From: JAKPBU01 sp964425695
GTDB lineage: Bacteria; Pseudomonadota; Gammaproteobacteria; Xanthomonadales; Xanthomonadaceae
DNA: 64,000 bases
Direction: 5' to 3'
NCBI GenBank assembly: GCA_964425695.1
Contig: CAYRNF010000003.1
Coordinates: forward strand, 220,059 to 284,058
Made by a program: the position numbers and the translations under genes. Of this stretch, positions 1 to 7,965 are shown in pieces. Within the stretch, counting starts at the first letter, position 1; every line of letters starts with the position of its first letter. The notes beneath the pieces are model-generated. The model did not search any database and was not told the origin of the DNA. It saw only the letters and a list, made by a program, of their open reading frames with translations.

Positions 1-177
1 TGTCCCGGCGAGGGGCGAAGCATGCCCGCCCGCCAAGGAGGCGCGGCTGCCTCCAGGCGCTGCTACAGCGGACGCGTCCCACACGCGGCGGTCGTTCTCC
101 AGCCGCCCACGCACAACAGCTGCCGCGCACGGCGTACCCGAGGTGGGCGTACCGGCCCGCCGTCTGTCGGGATCCGC

Positions 178-206
178 TTTACTGAGTGATATCACTTTGA
201 TATCAT
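178..206 (+). promoter_or_regulatory. Candidate sigma70-type promoter of the SPFH operon
   Basis: The sequence holds TTTACT (178-183), a 17-base spacer and TATCAT (201-206), a good match to a -35/-10 pair. Transcription would begin near 212-214, leaving a leader of about 40 bases before the ATG at 253. This argues against the in-frame ATG at 208, which would sit at or upstream of the start point. The spacer and -10 are covered by two TGATATCA palindromes, so repression there would block polymerase directly. The promoter is read from sequence only. Confidence 0.6.
187..205. promoter_or_regulatory. Twin palindromic operator, TGATATCA-N3-TGATATCA
   Basis: Two identical perfect 8-bp palindromes lie at 187-194 and 198-205. 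Their centres are 11 bp apart, about one helical turn, so bound proteins would sit on the same face. Paired sites at this spacing are typical for ribbon-helix-helix repressors such as Arc, which bind as a dimer of dimers. The third gene of the operon (1400-1591) encodes an Arc-like protein, so autoregulation is the simplest inference. No binding data support it. Confidence 0.55.
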
Positions 207-252
207 TATGCGGACCACGGCATTCCGCCCGGACTCCTCGAGAACCGCCGCC

Positions 253-1116
253 ATGAAAGAACTGCCCCTGCGCTCGCTTCCCGGCATTCCGATGCTGCTT
301 GCCCTGCTCGCCGGCGCCGGCGTGGGGCTGTACCTGGCCATCGGCGGGTTGGGCGCCGACGCGTTCGCGCAGGCCGCGGCCGGTGCGCTGCTGGCGTTCG
401 TGGCCGCGTTCTGCCTGTTCGGCCTGTACATGGTCGAACCCAACCAGGCCGCGGTGGTGAGCCTGTTCGGCAAGTACGTGGGCACGGTGAAGGACAACGG
501 CCTGCGCTGGAACAACCCCTTCTTCTCCAAGAAGAAAGTGTCCATGCGGGTGCGCAACTTCGAAAGCGGCAAGCTCAAGGTCAACGAACTGGACGGCTCG
601 CCCATCGAGATCGCCGCGGTGATCGTGTGGCAGGTGATCGACGCGTCCGAGGCCGTCTACAACGTGGACGACTACGAAAGCTTCGTCCACATCCAGACCG
701 AGTCGGCGCTGCGCACCATGGCCACCAGCTATCCGTACGACCAGCACGAGGAAGGCCAGATCGCCCTGCGCAGCCACGCCGCGGAGATCAGCGAACACCT
801 GCAGAAAGAACTGGCCGAACGTCTGGCCGATGCCGGGGTGCAGGTCCTGGACGCCCGCATCAGCCACCTGGCCTACGCGCCGGAGATCGCCCACGCCATG
901 CTGCAGCGCCAGCAGGCCAATGCCGTGATCGCCGCACGCACCCGCATCGTCGCCGGCGCGGTGGGCATGGTGGAAATGGCCCTGGCCGAACTGCAGAAGA
1001 ACGGCGTGGTGCACCTGGACGAGGAACGCAAGGCCGCGATGGTCAGCAACCTGCTGGTGGTGCTGTGCGGCGACCGCAGCACCCAGCCGATCGTCAACGC
1101 CGGGACGCTGTACTGA
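253..1116 (+). CDS. SPFH/Band 7 domain membrane protein
   Basis: A 287-residue member of the SPFH (stomatin/prohibitin/flotillin) superfamily. Two hydrophobic segments (about residues 12-31 and 40-60) precede a Band 7 domain from about residue 61, which opens with VEPNQAAVVSLFGKYVGTV and includes the conserved region around MRVRNFES. Such proteins form large membrane-anchored assemblies and organise membrane domains; the function of this member is unknown. I chose ATG 253 because the predicted transcription start lies downstream of the alternative ATG at 208. Its stop shares one base with the next start (TGATG at 1114), so the first genes are probably translationally coupled. It leads an operon with a ribbon-helix-helix regulator and a DUF4177 protein. 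Confidence 0.88.
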   Translation: MKELPLRSLPGIPMLLALLAGAGVGLYLAIGGLGADAFAQAAAGALLAFVAAFCLFGLYMVEPNQAAVVSLFGKYVGTVKDNGLRWNNPFFSKKKVSMRVRNFESGKLKVNELDGSPIEIAAVIVWQVIDASEAVYNVDDYESFVHIQTESALRTMATSYPYDQHEEGQIALRSHAAEISEHLQKELAERLADAGVQVLDARISHLAYAPEIAHAMLQRQQANAVIAARTRIVAGAVGMVEMALAELQKNGVVHLDEERKAAMVSNLLVVLCGDRSTQPIVNAGTLY

Positions 1117-1403
1117 TGGAAGGCGTGGTGCCGCTGCTGGTGGCGGTGAGCGGCCTGCCCGCGGTCGGAATCGCGGCGTGGCTGGCACGGTCGTCGCTGC
1201 CGCAGCGACAGGCGCTGGCGCTGCACATGGCGCTGGTGGGCATCGCGATCTTCGCCGGCGCACTGGTCCTGTACTGGGCCGGTGCGGACGCGGGGCGGGT
1301 CCGCGCCGTGGCGGCCGTGTTGCTCGTGGTGGTGAACCTGCTGGGCGTCTCCCTGCTGCTGCGGCTGCGCCTCGATGGTGCCGGGCGGCGGCGCCGGCCG
1401 TGA
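1116..1403 (+). CDS. Small hydrophobic membrane protein of the SPFH operon
   Basis: A 95-residue protein with no recognised family. It is almost entirely hydrophobic, with probable membrane segments near residues 5-23, 36-55 and 64-84, and it ends in a short arginine-rich cytoplasmic tail. The ATG overlaps the SPFH stop by one base, and its own stop overlaps the GTG of the next gene by four (GTGA at 1400). Coupling at both ends and codon use like the neighbours support a real gene. It may be a partner of the SPFH protein in the membrane, which is inferred from position only. Confidence 0.75.
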   Translation: MEGVVPLLVAVSGLPAVGIAAWLARSSLPQRQALALHMALVGIAIFAGALVLYWAGADAGRVRAVAAVLLVVVNLLGVSLLLRLRLDGAGRRRRP

Positions 1404-1591
1404 GCGAGAAGAAAGCCTATCCGCTGCGCATCAACGCCGACGTCCTGGCGGCCGCGCAGCGCTGGGCGGACGACGAGCTGCGCAGCCTCAATGCGCAAAT
1501 CGAATACGTGCTGCGCGACGCGCTGCGCAAGGCCGGGCGGCTCAAGCCGGACGAGCGCCCGCCCCCGCCGGAAGAAGACGGCACGACCTGA
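1400..1591 (+). CDS. Arc-like ribbon-helix-helix DNA-binding protein
   Basis: A 63-residue protein. The N-terminal KAYPLRIN fits the DNA-contacting beta strand of the ribbon-helix-helix fold. Two helices follow (about residues 14-27 and 31-46, with the turn SLNAQIEYVLRDAL), then a proline- and acid-rich tail. Arc-family proteins dimerise through the strand and bind short palindromic operators in pairs. The start is GTG 1400, fixed by a GTGA overlap with the previous stop. It has no toxin-like neighbour, so a regulator of its own operon through the twin TGATATCA sites is more likely than an antitoxin. That role is inference. Confidence 0.8.
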   Translation: MSEKKAYPLRINADVLAAAQRWADDELRSLNAQIEYVLRDALRKAGRLKPDERPPPPEEDGTT

Positions 1592-1657
1592 CACCAGACA
1601 CCGGGCGCGCCACCGTTCGCGCTGCCGCACACGCCACGCACGCACGAGGGGAATGAC

Positions 1658-1840
1658 ATGAGCAACCGTTGGGAATACGAAGTCGCCGAACTGCCGCAGA
1701 ACATGTGGGGCGTCGTCGATCCGAAGAAGCTGAAGGAGCAGTTCAACCTGCTCGGCCGCCAGGGGTGGGAACTGGTCGGCTTCAACCACAACGTGATGAC
1801 CGGCAAGCCGGTGGCCGTGTTCAAGAGGACCACGCCATGA
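1658..1840 (+). CDS. DUF4177 family protein
   Basis: A 60-residue protein matching the DUF4177 pattern: an N-terminal WEYEVAEL strand, a central helix ending in LGRQGWELVGF, and a final strand ending in VAVFKR. The family is small, cytoplasmic and of unknown biochemical role. A clear ribosome-binding site (AGGGGA, about 1647-1652) sits just before the ATG. Its stop overlaps the next start (ATGA at 1837), tying it to the hydrolase gene. The 66-base gap after the ribbon-helix-helix gene shows no obvious terminator, so it probably shares the operon. Confidence 0.85.
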   Translation: MSNRWEYEVAELPQNMWGVVDPKKLKEQFNLLGRQGWELVGFNHNVMTGKPVAVFKRTTP

Positions 1841-3150
1841 GCCTGCGCCGCACCGCATTGGGTACCGCGCTTGCACTGGCCGCGCTGTCCGCGCACGCGC
1901 AGGTACCGCCGGAACAGGCGCGCGAGATCGCCACCAGGGCGCTGGACCAGCTCGATGCCGGGCAGTACGCGCAGGTGGAAGCCATGTTTGAAGCGGAGAT
2001 GGCCAAGGCCGTGCCCGCCGCCACGCTCAAGTCGGTCTGGGAGTCGCTGCCCGCACAGGCCGGCGCGGCCACCGGGCGCGGCGAGCCGCAGTTCGCCGTG
2101 CAGGGCGAGATCGCAGCGGTGCAGGTCCCGCTGCACCACGTACGTGCCGAACTGGTCGCCAAGTTCGCCATCGACGCGCAAGGCAGGATCATCGGCTTCC
2201 TGGTGCAGCCGGCCACGCAGGCGGCAGCGCCGGCGGTGAGCGCGGACGCACCGTTCGAGGAACGCGAGTTCAGCGTGGGCACGGACGCGCGCGCCCTGCC
2301 CGGCACGCTCGCGATGCCGAAGGGCCAGGGCCCCTTCCCCGCCGTGGTGCTGGTGCACGGCTCCGGCCCGCACGACCGCGACGAAACCATCGGCCCCAAC
2401 CGCCCGTTCCTGGACATCGCGCGTGGCCTTGCGGCGCAGGGCATCGCGGTGCTGCGCTACGACAAGCGTACGAAGGCGCGCGCGCAGGATTTCGCGGGAC
2501 GCGACTACACCATCGACGAGGAAACCACCGCCGATGCGGTGGCCGCCGTGGCGGCGCTGCGCAAGGCCGACGGCATCGACCCGCGGCGCGTGTTCGTACT
2601 GGGACACAGCCAGGGCGGCATGCTGGCGCCGCGCATCGCACGGCAGTCCGGCGAAGTGGCCGGCATCGTGCTGCTGGCCGCGCCTGCGCGGCCGCTGCTG
2701 GACATCCTGGTCGAGCAGAACCAGCGCCTGGCCGTGCTGGACGACGGCAGGACCAGCGACGCCGAGCGCGCCGCGATCGACAAGCTCAAGGCGCAGGCCG
2801 CCGCCGCGCGCAACGATCCGGCCGCCAAGGCCGATGCGCTGCCCCTGGGCCTGCCCGCCAGCTACTGGCGCAGCACCGACACGGTGGACCCGGTAGCCGA
2901 GGCCAAGCAGGCCGACGTGCCGATGCTGGTGCTGCAGGGCGCGCGCGACATCCAGGTGGTGGACGCCGACTGGCAGCGCTGGAAAGGCGGCTTCCACGGC
3001 AATCCGAAGGTCGCCTTCAAGCTGTACGACACGCTCAACCATCTGGGCATCGCCGGCGAAGGCGAAGGTTCGCTGGCCGAGTACGGCACGCCCGGCAAGG
3101 TCGACGCGCAGCTGATCGCGGACGTGGCCGCCTGGATCCAGGCGCGCTGA
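1837..3150 (+). CDS. Exported alpha/beta hydrolase with N-terminal DUF3887-like domain
   Basis: A 437-residue protein. Residues 1-22 form a signal peptide ending in SAHAQ. A helical region of about 120 residues (DUF3887-like, AREIATRALDQLDAGQYAQV) follows, then an alpha/beta hydrolase domain from about residue 150. The oxyanion-loop region reads VLVHGSGPHDRDE, the nucleophile elbow is GHSQGG with Ser258, and an acid and a histidine are expected near ARDIQVVD and TLNHLG. Similar proteins are periplasmic esterases or peptidases of unknown substrate. The start overlaps the DUF4177 stop by four bases. The fold is secure; the substrate cannot be read from the sequence. Confidence 0.88.
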   Translation: MSLRRTALGTALALAALSAHAQVPPEQAREIATRALDQLDAGQYAQVEAMFEAEMAKAVPAATLKSVWESLPAQAGAATGRGEPQFAVQGEIAAVQVPLHHVRAELVAKFAIDAQGRIIGFLVQPATQAAAPAVSADAPFEEREFSVGTDARALPGTLAMPKGQGPFPAVVLVHGSGPHDRDETIGPNRPFLDIARGLAAQGIAVLRYDKRTKARAQDFAGRDYTIDEETTADAVAAVAALRKADGIDPRRVFVLGHSQGGMLAPRIARQSGEVAGIVLLAAPARPLLDILVEQNQRLAVLDDGRTSDAERAAIDKLKAQAAAARNDPAAKADALPLGLPASYWRSTDTVDPVAEAKQADVPMLVLQGARDIQVVDADWQRWKGGFHGNPKVAFKLYDTLNHLGIAGEGEGSLAEYGTPGKVDAQLIADVAAWIQAR

Positions 3151-3205
3151 GCGGGCGCCGCGCCGCGCGCTGCGGGTCGGCGCGACTGCGCTAACCTTCC
3201 GCGCC

Positions 3206-4006
3206 ATGCGCGTTCGCCCCCGCATCCTGCACAACACCGCCACCATCGAAGCATGGCCGGCCTGGCTGCTGCGCGCGCGCAGCAACGGCGATGCGCGCAC
3301 GCTGGCACGCGCGAGCCACGTGCTGCGGCGCAAGCGCGACGGCCGCTTCCTTGCGGCGCTACTGCCGCAAGGCGTGGTGCCGCTGCTGCCGCGCGGCACG
3401 CGCGAGGCCGGCATCGACGCGGCGCTGGATGCGCTGCGGCACGCACCGGTGCACCGGCGCAGCGGCGTGGAGCGTGTCGGCGCACTGCCGCTGGACCGCC
3501 TGCGCGAACGCCTTGAGACGCTGGGGCTGGACGAGGCGTACGGAGAGCGCACCGGCCTGCCGCTGGTGGCCGAACCGGAGTGGCTCGCGCTGGCCGGTTT
3601 CGACCGTTACCGCCGTCCGCTGTGGCTGCATGCCGGCGCCGCCCGCGCATGGGAACGCCTGCACGCCGCGGCGCTGCGCGACGGCGCGGTGCTGGAGGCG
3701 ATCTCGGGCTACCGCAGCCACGACTACCAGCTGGGCATCTTCGCGCGCAAACGCGCCCGTGGACAGGCCGTGCAGGACATCCTCACCGTCAACGCGGCAC
3801 CGGGCTACAGCGAACATCATTCCGGCCGCGCGCTGGACATCGGTGCGCCCGGAGAGGCGCCGGCGGAGACGTCGTTCGAAGGCACGGCGGCGTTCGCCTG
3901 GTTGCGCGACAACGCAGCCGCCTACGGTTTCGCCATGAGTTACCCGCGCGGCAATCCGCACGGCATCGTGTACGAACCGTGGCACTGGTGCTGGCATGAC
4001 GGGTGA
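3206..4006 (+). CDS. M15B (VanY-type) D-alanyl-D-alanine carboxypeptidase-like protein
   Basis: A 266-residue protein. The C-terminal half (about 130-263) has the zinc-peptidase M15 signature S-x-H-x-x-G-x-A-x-D (Ser202, His204, Asp211) and the downstream E-P-W-H block (Glu257, His260). These supply the metal ligands and catalytic glutamate of VanY-type enzymes that trim the terminal D-Ala from peptidoglycan stems. The N-terminal 120 residues are not recognised, and there is no signal peptide, which is odd for a cell-wall enzyme. The last 11 bases overlap the acyltransferase start at 3996, suggesting co-expression. Confidence 0.85.
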   Translation: MRVRPRILHNTATIEAWPAWLLRARSNGDARTLARASHVLRRKRDGRFLAALLPQGVVPLLPRGTREAGIDAALDALRHAPVHRRSGVERVGALPLDRLRERLETLGLDEAYGERTGLPLVAEPEWLALAGFDRYRRPLWLHAGAARAWERLHAAALRDGAVLEAISGYRSHDYQLGIFARKRARGQAVQDILTVNAAPGYSEHHSGRALDIGAPGEAPAETSFEGTAAFAWLRDNAAAYGFAMSYPRGNPHGIVYEPWHWCWHDG

Positions 4007-5099
4007 ACCCGTCGCGGGTGCGCTGCGCGCGCGCCCGCGCTGGGCGCCGGCCCCCAGCATCGGCCAGGCCTGGGCGCAGGGCCGCAACAACTTCAACCTG
4101 ATGCGGCTGGTGGCGGCGTGGATGGTGATCTACGGGCATGCTTCGGCCGTCACCGGCGTGCCGTTCACCGACGCGTTCGCCTGGGCCACGCGGCTGCGCG
4201 GCGCCGGCGCGGTGGCGGTGGACCTGTTCTTCGTGGTCAGCGGATTCCTGATCGCCGCCAGCCTGCAGCGCAACGACGTGCGCGGCTACCTGGTCTCGCG
4301 CGGGCTGCGCATCGTGCCGGCGCTGCTGGTCTGCGTCGCGGTGACGGCCTTCGTGCTCGGCCCCTTGCTCACCACCGCGGCGCAGTACTGGAGCGATGCG
4401 CGCACCTGGGAGTACGTCGCGGTGAACGCGTCGCTGCTGCTGAGCCGCTTCCACCTGCCGGGCGTGTTCGAGCTGCACCCCAGCAGCGTGGTCAACGGAT
4501 CGCTGTGGACGCTGCCCAACGAGGCCAGGCTCTACGTGCTGCTGCTGGTGGCATGGCTGCTGGGGCTGCTGGCGCCGCGCCGCTATGCGCTGCTGTGGGC
4601 CGCGGCGATGCTGGCCGGCTACCTGCTGGCGTGGCGGTTCTGGCCGCTGGCCGACCATGTCCAGAAATACGCGGAGTGCACCGCGTTCTTCATCACCGGC
4701 ACCCTGCTGTGGGTGCTGCGCGGGCGGATCCGGCTGTCGGGACTGGCGGTCTTCGGACTGCTGCTGGCCTTCGCCGCGCTACGCGGCGGCACCTGGTCGC
4801 ACCTGCCCTACTTCGGGCTGCTGACCTACGGCACGCTGTATCTGGCGCTGCGCGTGCGCCTGCCGGTGATCCGGCATACCGACCTGTCGTACGGCGTATA
4901 CCTGTACGGCTGGCCCGCCCAGCAGCTGGCCTGGATGCTGCCCTGGGGCAAGGGCATCGCCGGCAACATCCTCATCGCCAGCGCCATCGCGCTGGCGCTG
5001 GGGGCCCTGTCCTGGTTCCTGGTCGAACGCCCCGCGCTGCGGCTCAAGAGGCGCTGGGTGGCCAAGGCGCCGCCGATCTCGCCGGTGGGCGCCCCCTAG
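3996..5099 (+). CDS. Acyltransferase 3 family membrane protein
   Basis: A 367-residue polytopic protein of the acyltransferase 3 (OafA/OatA-like) family, which transfers acetyl or other acyl groups to cell-surface sugars. The family opening is present: NFNLMRLVAAWMVIYGHA with the conserved His, then VDLFFVVSGFLIAASL, followed by about ten hydrophobic helices. The ATG lies inside the end of the M15 peptidase gene, so the pair is probably coupled and may act together on the cell envelope. No C-terminal SGNH domain is present. The acceptor sugar cannot be told from sequence. Confidence 0.88.
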   Translation: MTGEPVAGALRARPRWAPAPSIGQAWAQGRNNFNLMRLVAAWMVIYGHASAVTGVPFTDAFAWATRLRGAGAVAVDLFFVVSGFLIAASLQRNDVRGYLVSRGLRIVPALLVCVAVTAFVLGPLLTTAAQYWSDARTWEYVAVNASLLLSRFHLPGVFELHPSSVVNGSLWTLPNEARLYVLLLVAWLLGLLAPRRYALLWAAAMLAGYLLAWRFWPLADHVQKYAECTAFFITGTLLWVLRGRIRLSGLAVFGLLLAFAALRGGTWSHLPYFGLLTYGTLYLALRVRLPVIRHTDLSYGVYLYGWPAQQLAWMLPWGKGIAGNILIASAIALALGALSWFLVERPALRLKRRWVAKAPPISPVGAP

Positions 5100-5199
5100 C
5101 GCGACAGGGCAGCCGCTCGCCGGTCCGGTCGTCGCATGCCGGCATGGTTCCGAACCGCCCTCTGCCCACGCAGCGCTGCCCTTTCGCGCACCGCGTCCG

Positions 5200-5862
5200 C
5201 TACGACTGGGAACGCGGCACGGGCGGGGCCGCGAAATCCGCGATGCGCCACAGGTACAGGCTGGCGTAGGTGCGGTACGGCGCCCAGCGCGCGCACAGTT
5301 CCGGCAGGGCCTTCGGCACCGGCATGGCATCGAGCCAGAGCACCCGTTGCACGCCCTTGCGGATCCCCAGGTCGTCCACCGGCAGGATGTCCGCGCGCCC
5401 CAGCCGGAACATCAGCATCATTTCCACCGTCCAGCGGCCGATGCCGCGGACCGGTACCAGCGCGGCGATGATCTCGTCCGGGGTCATCACCGACATCGCG
5501 CGCAGCGTGGGAATCTCGCCGCGGGCCTCGCGCGCGGCCAGGTCGCGCAGCGCCAGGGCCTTGTTGCCCGAGACGCCGCACGCGCGCAGGGCGGCGTCGT
5601 CGATACGGCCCAAGGTGTCGAAATGCAGCCGCTTGCTGCCGATGGCGGCTTCCACGCGGCCCACGATCGTCGCCGCGGCCTTGCCGCTGAGCTGCTGGTA
5701 GAGGATCGCGCGCGCCAGCGCGTCCACCGGATCGAACGGCCTGCGCCAGCGCGGGTCGGGTTCGATCGGCCCTACGCGCCTCATCCATGCCGCCAGCCGG
5801 CGGTCGCGCGACAGATGCGCATGCGCCGCATCCACGTCGAATCCGCGCGCGAAACGGGGCAT
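5200..5862 (-). CDS. DNA-3-methyladenine glycosylase II family (AlkA-like) protein
   Basis: A 220-residue helix-hairpin-helix-GPD base-excision glycosylase. The hairpin is LVPVRGIGRWTVEM (about residues 135-148) and the catalytic aspartate is expected at Asp164 in PVDDLGIRKG. Enzymes of this family remove alkylated bases such as 3-methyladenine from DNA. It lacks the N-terminal regulatory domain of E. coli AlkA and resembles the shorter stand-alone form. It lies only a few bases beyond the DUF423 gene on the same strand. Confidence 0.88.
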   Translation of the reverse strand: MPRFARGFDVDAAHAHLSRDRRLAAWMRRVGPIEPDPRWRRPFDPVDALARAILYQQLSGKAAATIVGRVEAAIGSKRLHFDTLGRIDDAALRACGVSGNKALALRDLAAREARGEIPTLRAMSVMTPDEIIAALVPVRGIGRWTVEMMLMFRLGRADILPVDDLGIRKGVQRVLWLDAMPVPKALPELCARWAPYRTYASLYLWRIADFAAPPVPRSQS

Positions 5863-5866
5863 GACC

Positions 5867-6259
5867 CTAACCGCCCCGCAGTGCGACGGCAGCCCATGCG
5901 AGCCACCCGGCGATCAGCAGGCCACCGCCGAGCGGCGCGACCGCCGCACCGGATCCCAGGAACACCGAAGCGGCAAGCGCGCCGCAGAACAGCACGCACC
6001 CGGCCAGCAGCGCGGCCAGCACCCGGCCCGCTGCCCGCGTCCGCGCGTGCGGCGCCAACGCGGCCAGCGCCAGGCCGTGGCCGAAGGCGAATGCCGCGGC
6101 GGTCTGCAGCCGCGACTGCGAGGCACCGTCGACCCCGTGCGCCGCGTACGCCGCCAGCGCGACCGACACCGCCAGCAGGCAGGCGCCGGCCGCGACGAGC
6201 GCGCGCCGCGAGGGCGAAACGATCGGATCCTGCGCGCGCGGTGCAGTGGTGTGCGTCAT
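5867..6259 (-). CDS. DUF423 family small membrane protein
   Basis: A 130-residue protein with four predicted membrane helices. It shows the DUF423 (YgdD-like) hallmarks: a first helix leading into AYAAHGVDG, then the SRLQTAAAFAFGHGLAL stretch, and a glycine-rich fourth helix near PLGGGLLIAGW. The family is widespread in inner membranes and has no established function. The stop is four bases before the AlkA-like start, so the two are probably co-transcribed. Confidence 0.85.
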   Translation of the reverse strand: MTHTTAPRAQDPIVSPSRRALVAAGACLLAVSVALAAYAAHGVDGASQSRLQTAAAFAFGHGLALAALAPHARTRAAGRVLAALLAGCVLFCGALAASVFLGSGAAVAPLGGGLLIAGWLAWAAVALRGG

Positions 6260-6355
6260 TCGCGCCTCCTCAAACGCGGTGCGCCGCGTACTGGACGCGG
6301 CGCACTGGAACTGTCTTAGCGAGCGGCGGATCGGCAGACCCGCCGCGCCCGGGAC

Positions 6356-7663
6356 CTACTCGGCCGAACCGGCTTCCGGCGCCGCGGCGGGCGCGGCCGG
6401 TGCAGCGGCGGCCGCGGGCACCGGGGCTTCCGGCGCGCCCGGCACCTTCAGGTCCCAGTACACGTCGAACTGGCCCTGCGGCTGCTGGTTCGCATCGGCG
6501 GTGAACGCCTTGTCGATGCCGTTCTTGTAGACCTCGTACGGGCGGCCGGTGACTTCGTAGCCCTGGGTCACCGCCCACGCGCGCAGCGCGTTGCGCACGT
6601 TCTCAAGCTCGGCCATGAAGCCGACATAGGTAGCGGTGGCCGCACCGCGCGCCGGCTGGCGCACGTAGGTCACGGGACCCTGCAGGCTCAGGCCGGTCAG
6701 TTCCGGACCCGTGGCGGCGCGGATCGGCGCGGGCGGCAGGGTCGGCGTCTTGGCGGGGGCTGCGCCCTCGTCCGCCGCGGCCGTCTCTGCGCCGGCTTGA
6801 TCTTCCTGCCCTTCCTGCGGTGCGGCCCCAGCGGCGTCGGCGCCACCGGTGCCGGCCTTGCGCACCGGCTGGACCACGTCGAAGTTGTAGTTCTCGCGGC
6901 CCAGTTCGGTGGACACGATGCGCATCGGACCGGCGCGCTCCAGGCCGCTGGCGGCCATGGTGCGGTTGATCCACTCCATGTTCGACTTCATCGAATTCTG
7001 GATGGTCAGGTTGTTGCGCTCGACCGAACCGGCCGGCACCACCAGCAGGTCCTCGGCCGGCAGCTCGACGCGGCGCATGTTCTCCAGGCGCGTGCCCTGC
7101 TGCTTGTAGTCCACGTTGGGCACCGAAGCGAGCATGTTGGCCAGCCGGTTCAGGCCCATGGCCATGTCGTCGCCCACGTTGCGGCTCACGTACAGCCCGG
7201 CGTAGCGGCCCAGGATGTTCCAGCCGTAGCTCACGTGGTACTTCTGCTTGATCTCGACGTTACGCCCCGAACGACCCGTGGGCTTCAGCTCGAAACGCAT
7301 GGTCTTGTCGCTGCCGCGCTGGTTGTTCTCCAGCTTGTAGACGATCAGCTCGTTGGGGACGCTTTCCACGATCTCCCAGCTGCCCTTGCCGATCTGCGCG
7401 TTGTCGGACTCGTAGTCGAGGCGCGCGCCCACGCCCGCGTCGGGGCCCGACAGCTTCATCTGCACCTTCGGATCGCGCAGCACCAGCGGGTTCCAGTCGT
7501 CGAAGCGGCGCAGGCTGTTGAGCGTGTCGTACACGATCGTCATCCGGCGGTTGGTCTCGACGGTTTCCTGCAGGTTGCGCTGCGACGGCAGGAAGATGGC
7601 GACCAGCAGGAACAGGCCGGCCACGATGGCCAGGGAAATCAGGATCTCGATCAAACGAGTCAT
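6356..7663 (-). CDS. SRPBCC (polyketide cyclase-like) protein with C-terminal GyrI-like domain
   Basis: A 435-residue protein anchored by one N-terminal hydrophobic segment (about residues 5-25). Residues 30-190 look like an SRPBCC/START-type hydrophobic-cavity domain (TLNSLRRFDDWNPLV near its start, WNILGRYAGLYVSRNVGDDM near its end). A linker rich in Ala, Glu and Pro (about 275-325) leads to a GyrI-like effector-binding region (about 330-415, including AWAVTQGYEVTGRPYEVY). It ends in an alanine-rich tail. SRPBCC domains bind or transport lipids and other hydrophobic ligands. The combination is recognisable; its role is not known. Confidence 0.8.
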   Translation of the reverse strand: MTRLIEILISLAIVAGLFLLVAIFLPSQRNLQETVETNRRMTIVYDTLNSLRRFDDWNPLVLRDPKVQMKLSGPDAGVGARLDYESDNAQIGKGSWEIVESVPNELIVYKLENNQRGSDKTMRFELKPTGRSGRNVEIKQKYHVSYGWNILGRYAGLYVSRNVGDDMAMGLNRLANMLASVPNVDYKQQGTRLENMRRVELPAEDLLVVPAGSVERNNLTIQNSMKSNMEWINRTMAASGLERAGPMRIVSTELGRENYNFDVVQPVRKAGTGGADAAGAAPQEGQEDQAGAETAAADEGAAPAKTPTLPPAPIRAATGPELTGLSLQGPVTYVRQPARGAATATYVGFMAELENVRNALRAWAVTQGYEVTGRPYEVYKNGIDKAFTADANQQPQGQFDVYWDLKVPGAPEAPVPAAAAAPAAPAAAPEAGSAE

Positions 7664-7965
7664 TCAGGGGTTCTCCGGGGAACTCTACTAACCGGCCGGG
7701 CCGGGGGCGCAGACCGGCCATCCTAGCAAGTTGGCGCTGGCCGGGCGAGCCGTTCGGTTCATGCACAACGCCGTAACTTCACTATCAAGCGGGTCGTTGC
7801 ACGCACGGACGTCACATCCGGCTCGACCAGCAGGCCCCGTTTGCCGTGCCGGCGCGTTCTCGCACAGCCTGCTCGCAGGGTGACTTGCCGCGGCTTGCGC
7901 GCCACTGGCGCGCGCGGACCCGAACGCCCGCCGCGCTGCGGCGGGCAGGCCATCCTGGCCGCCGG
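7664..7965. other. Intergenic region (302 bases), no gene seen
   Basis: Between the SRPBCC gene start and the response-regulator stop, both on the minus strand, I see no convincing reading frame. It should hold the promoter of the SRPBCC gene and the 3' end of the two-component operon. A GC-rich hairpin at 7926-7946 is annotated separately. Confidence 0.6.
7926..7946 (-). terminator. GC-rich hairpin after the two-component operon
   Basis: GCCCGCCGC and its exact complement flank a three-base loop, 20 bases beyond the response-regulator stop. There is no clear T-run on the minus strand, so it is a weak intrinsic terminator at best. Confidence 0.35.

Noticed and set aside
208..252. ATG 208 as start of the SPFH protein
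   Set aside because: The predicted transcription start is downstream of it, and the added 15 residues are not membrane-like or conserved in character.
1400..1840. Ribbon-helix-helix and DUF4177 pair as a toxin-antitoxin system
   Set aside because: The DUF4177 protein does not resemble a known toxin, and the layout with a shared SPFH promoter and twin operator fits an operon regulator better.
1417..3552. A 711-codon open frame antisense to the hydrolase gene
   Set aside because: It is a GC-rich shadow: Arg/Ala/His-rich, no recognisable domain, fully opposite a gene with clear motifs.
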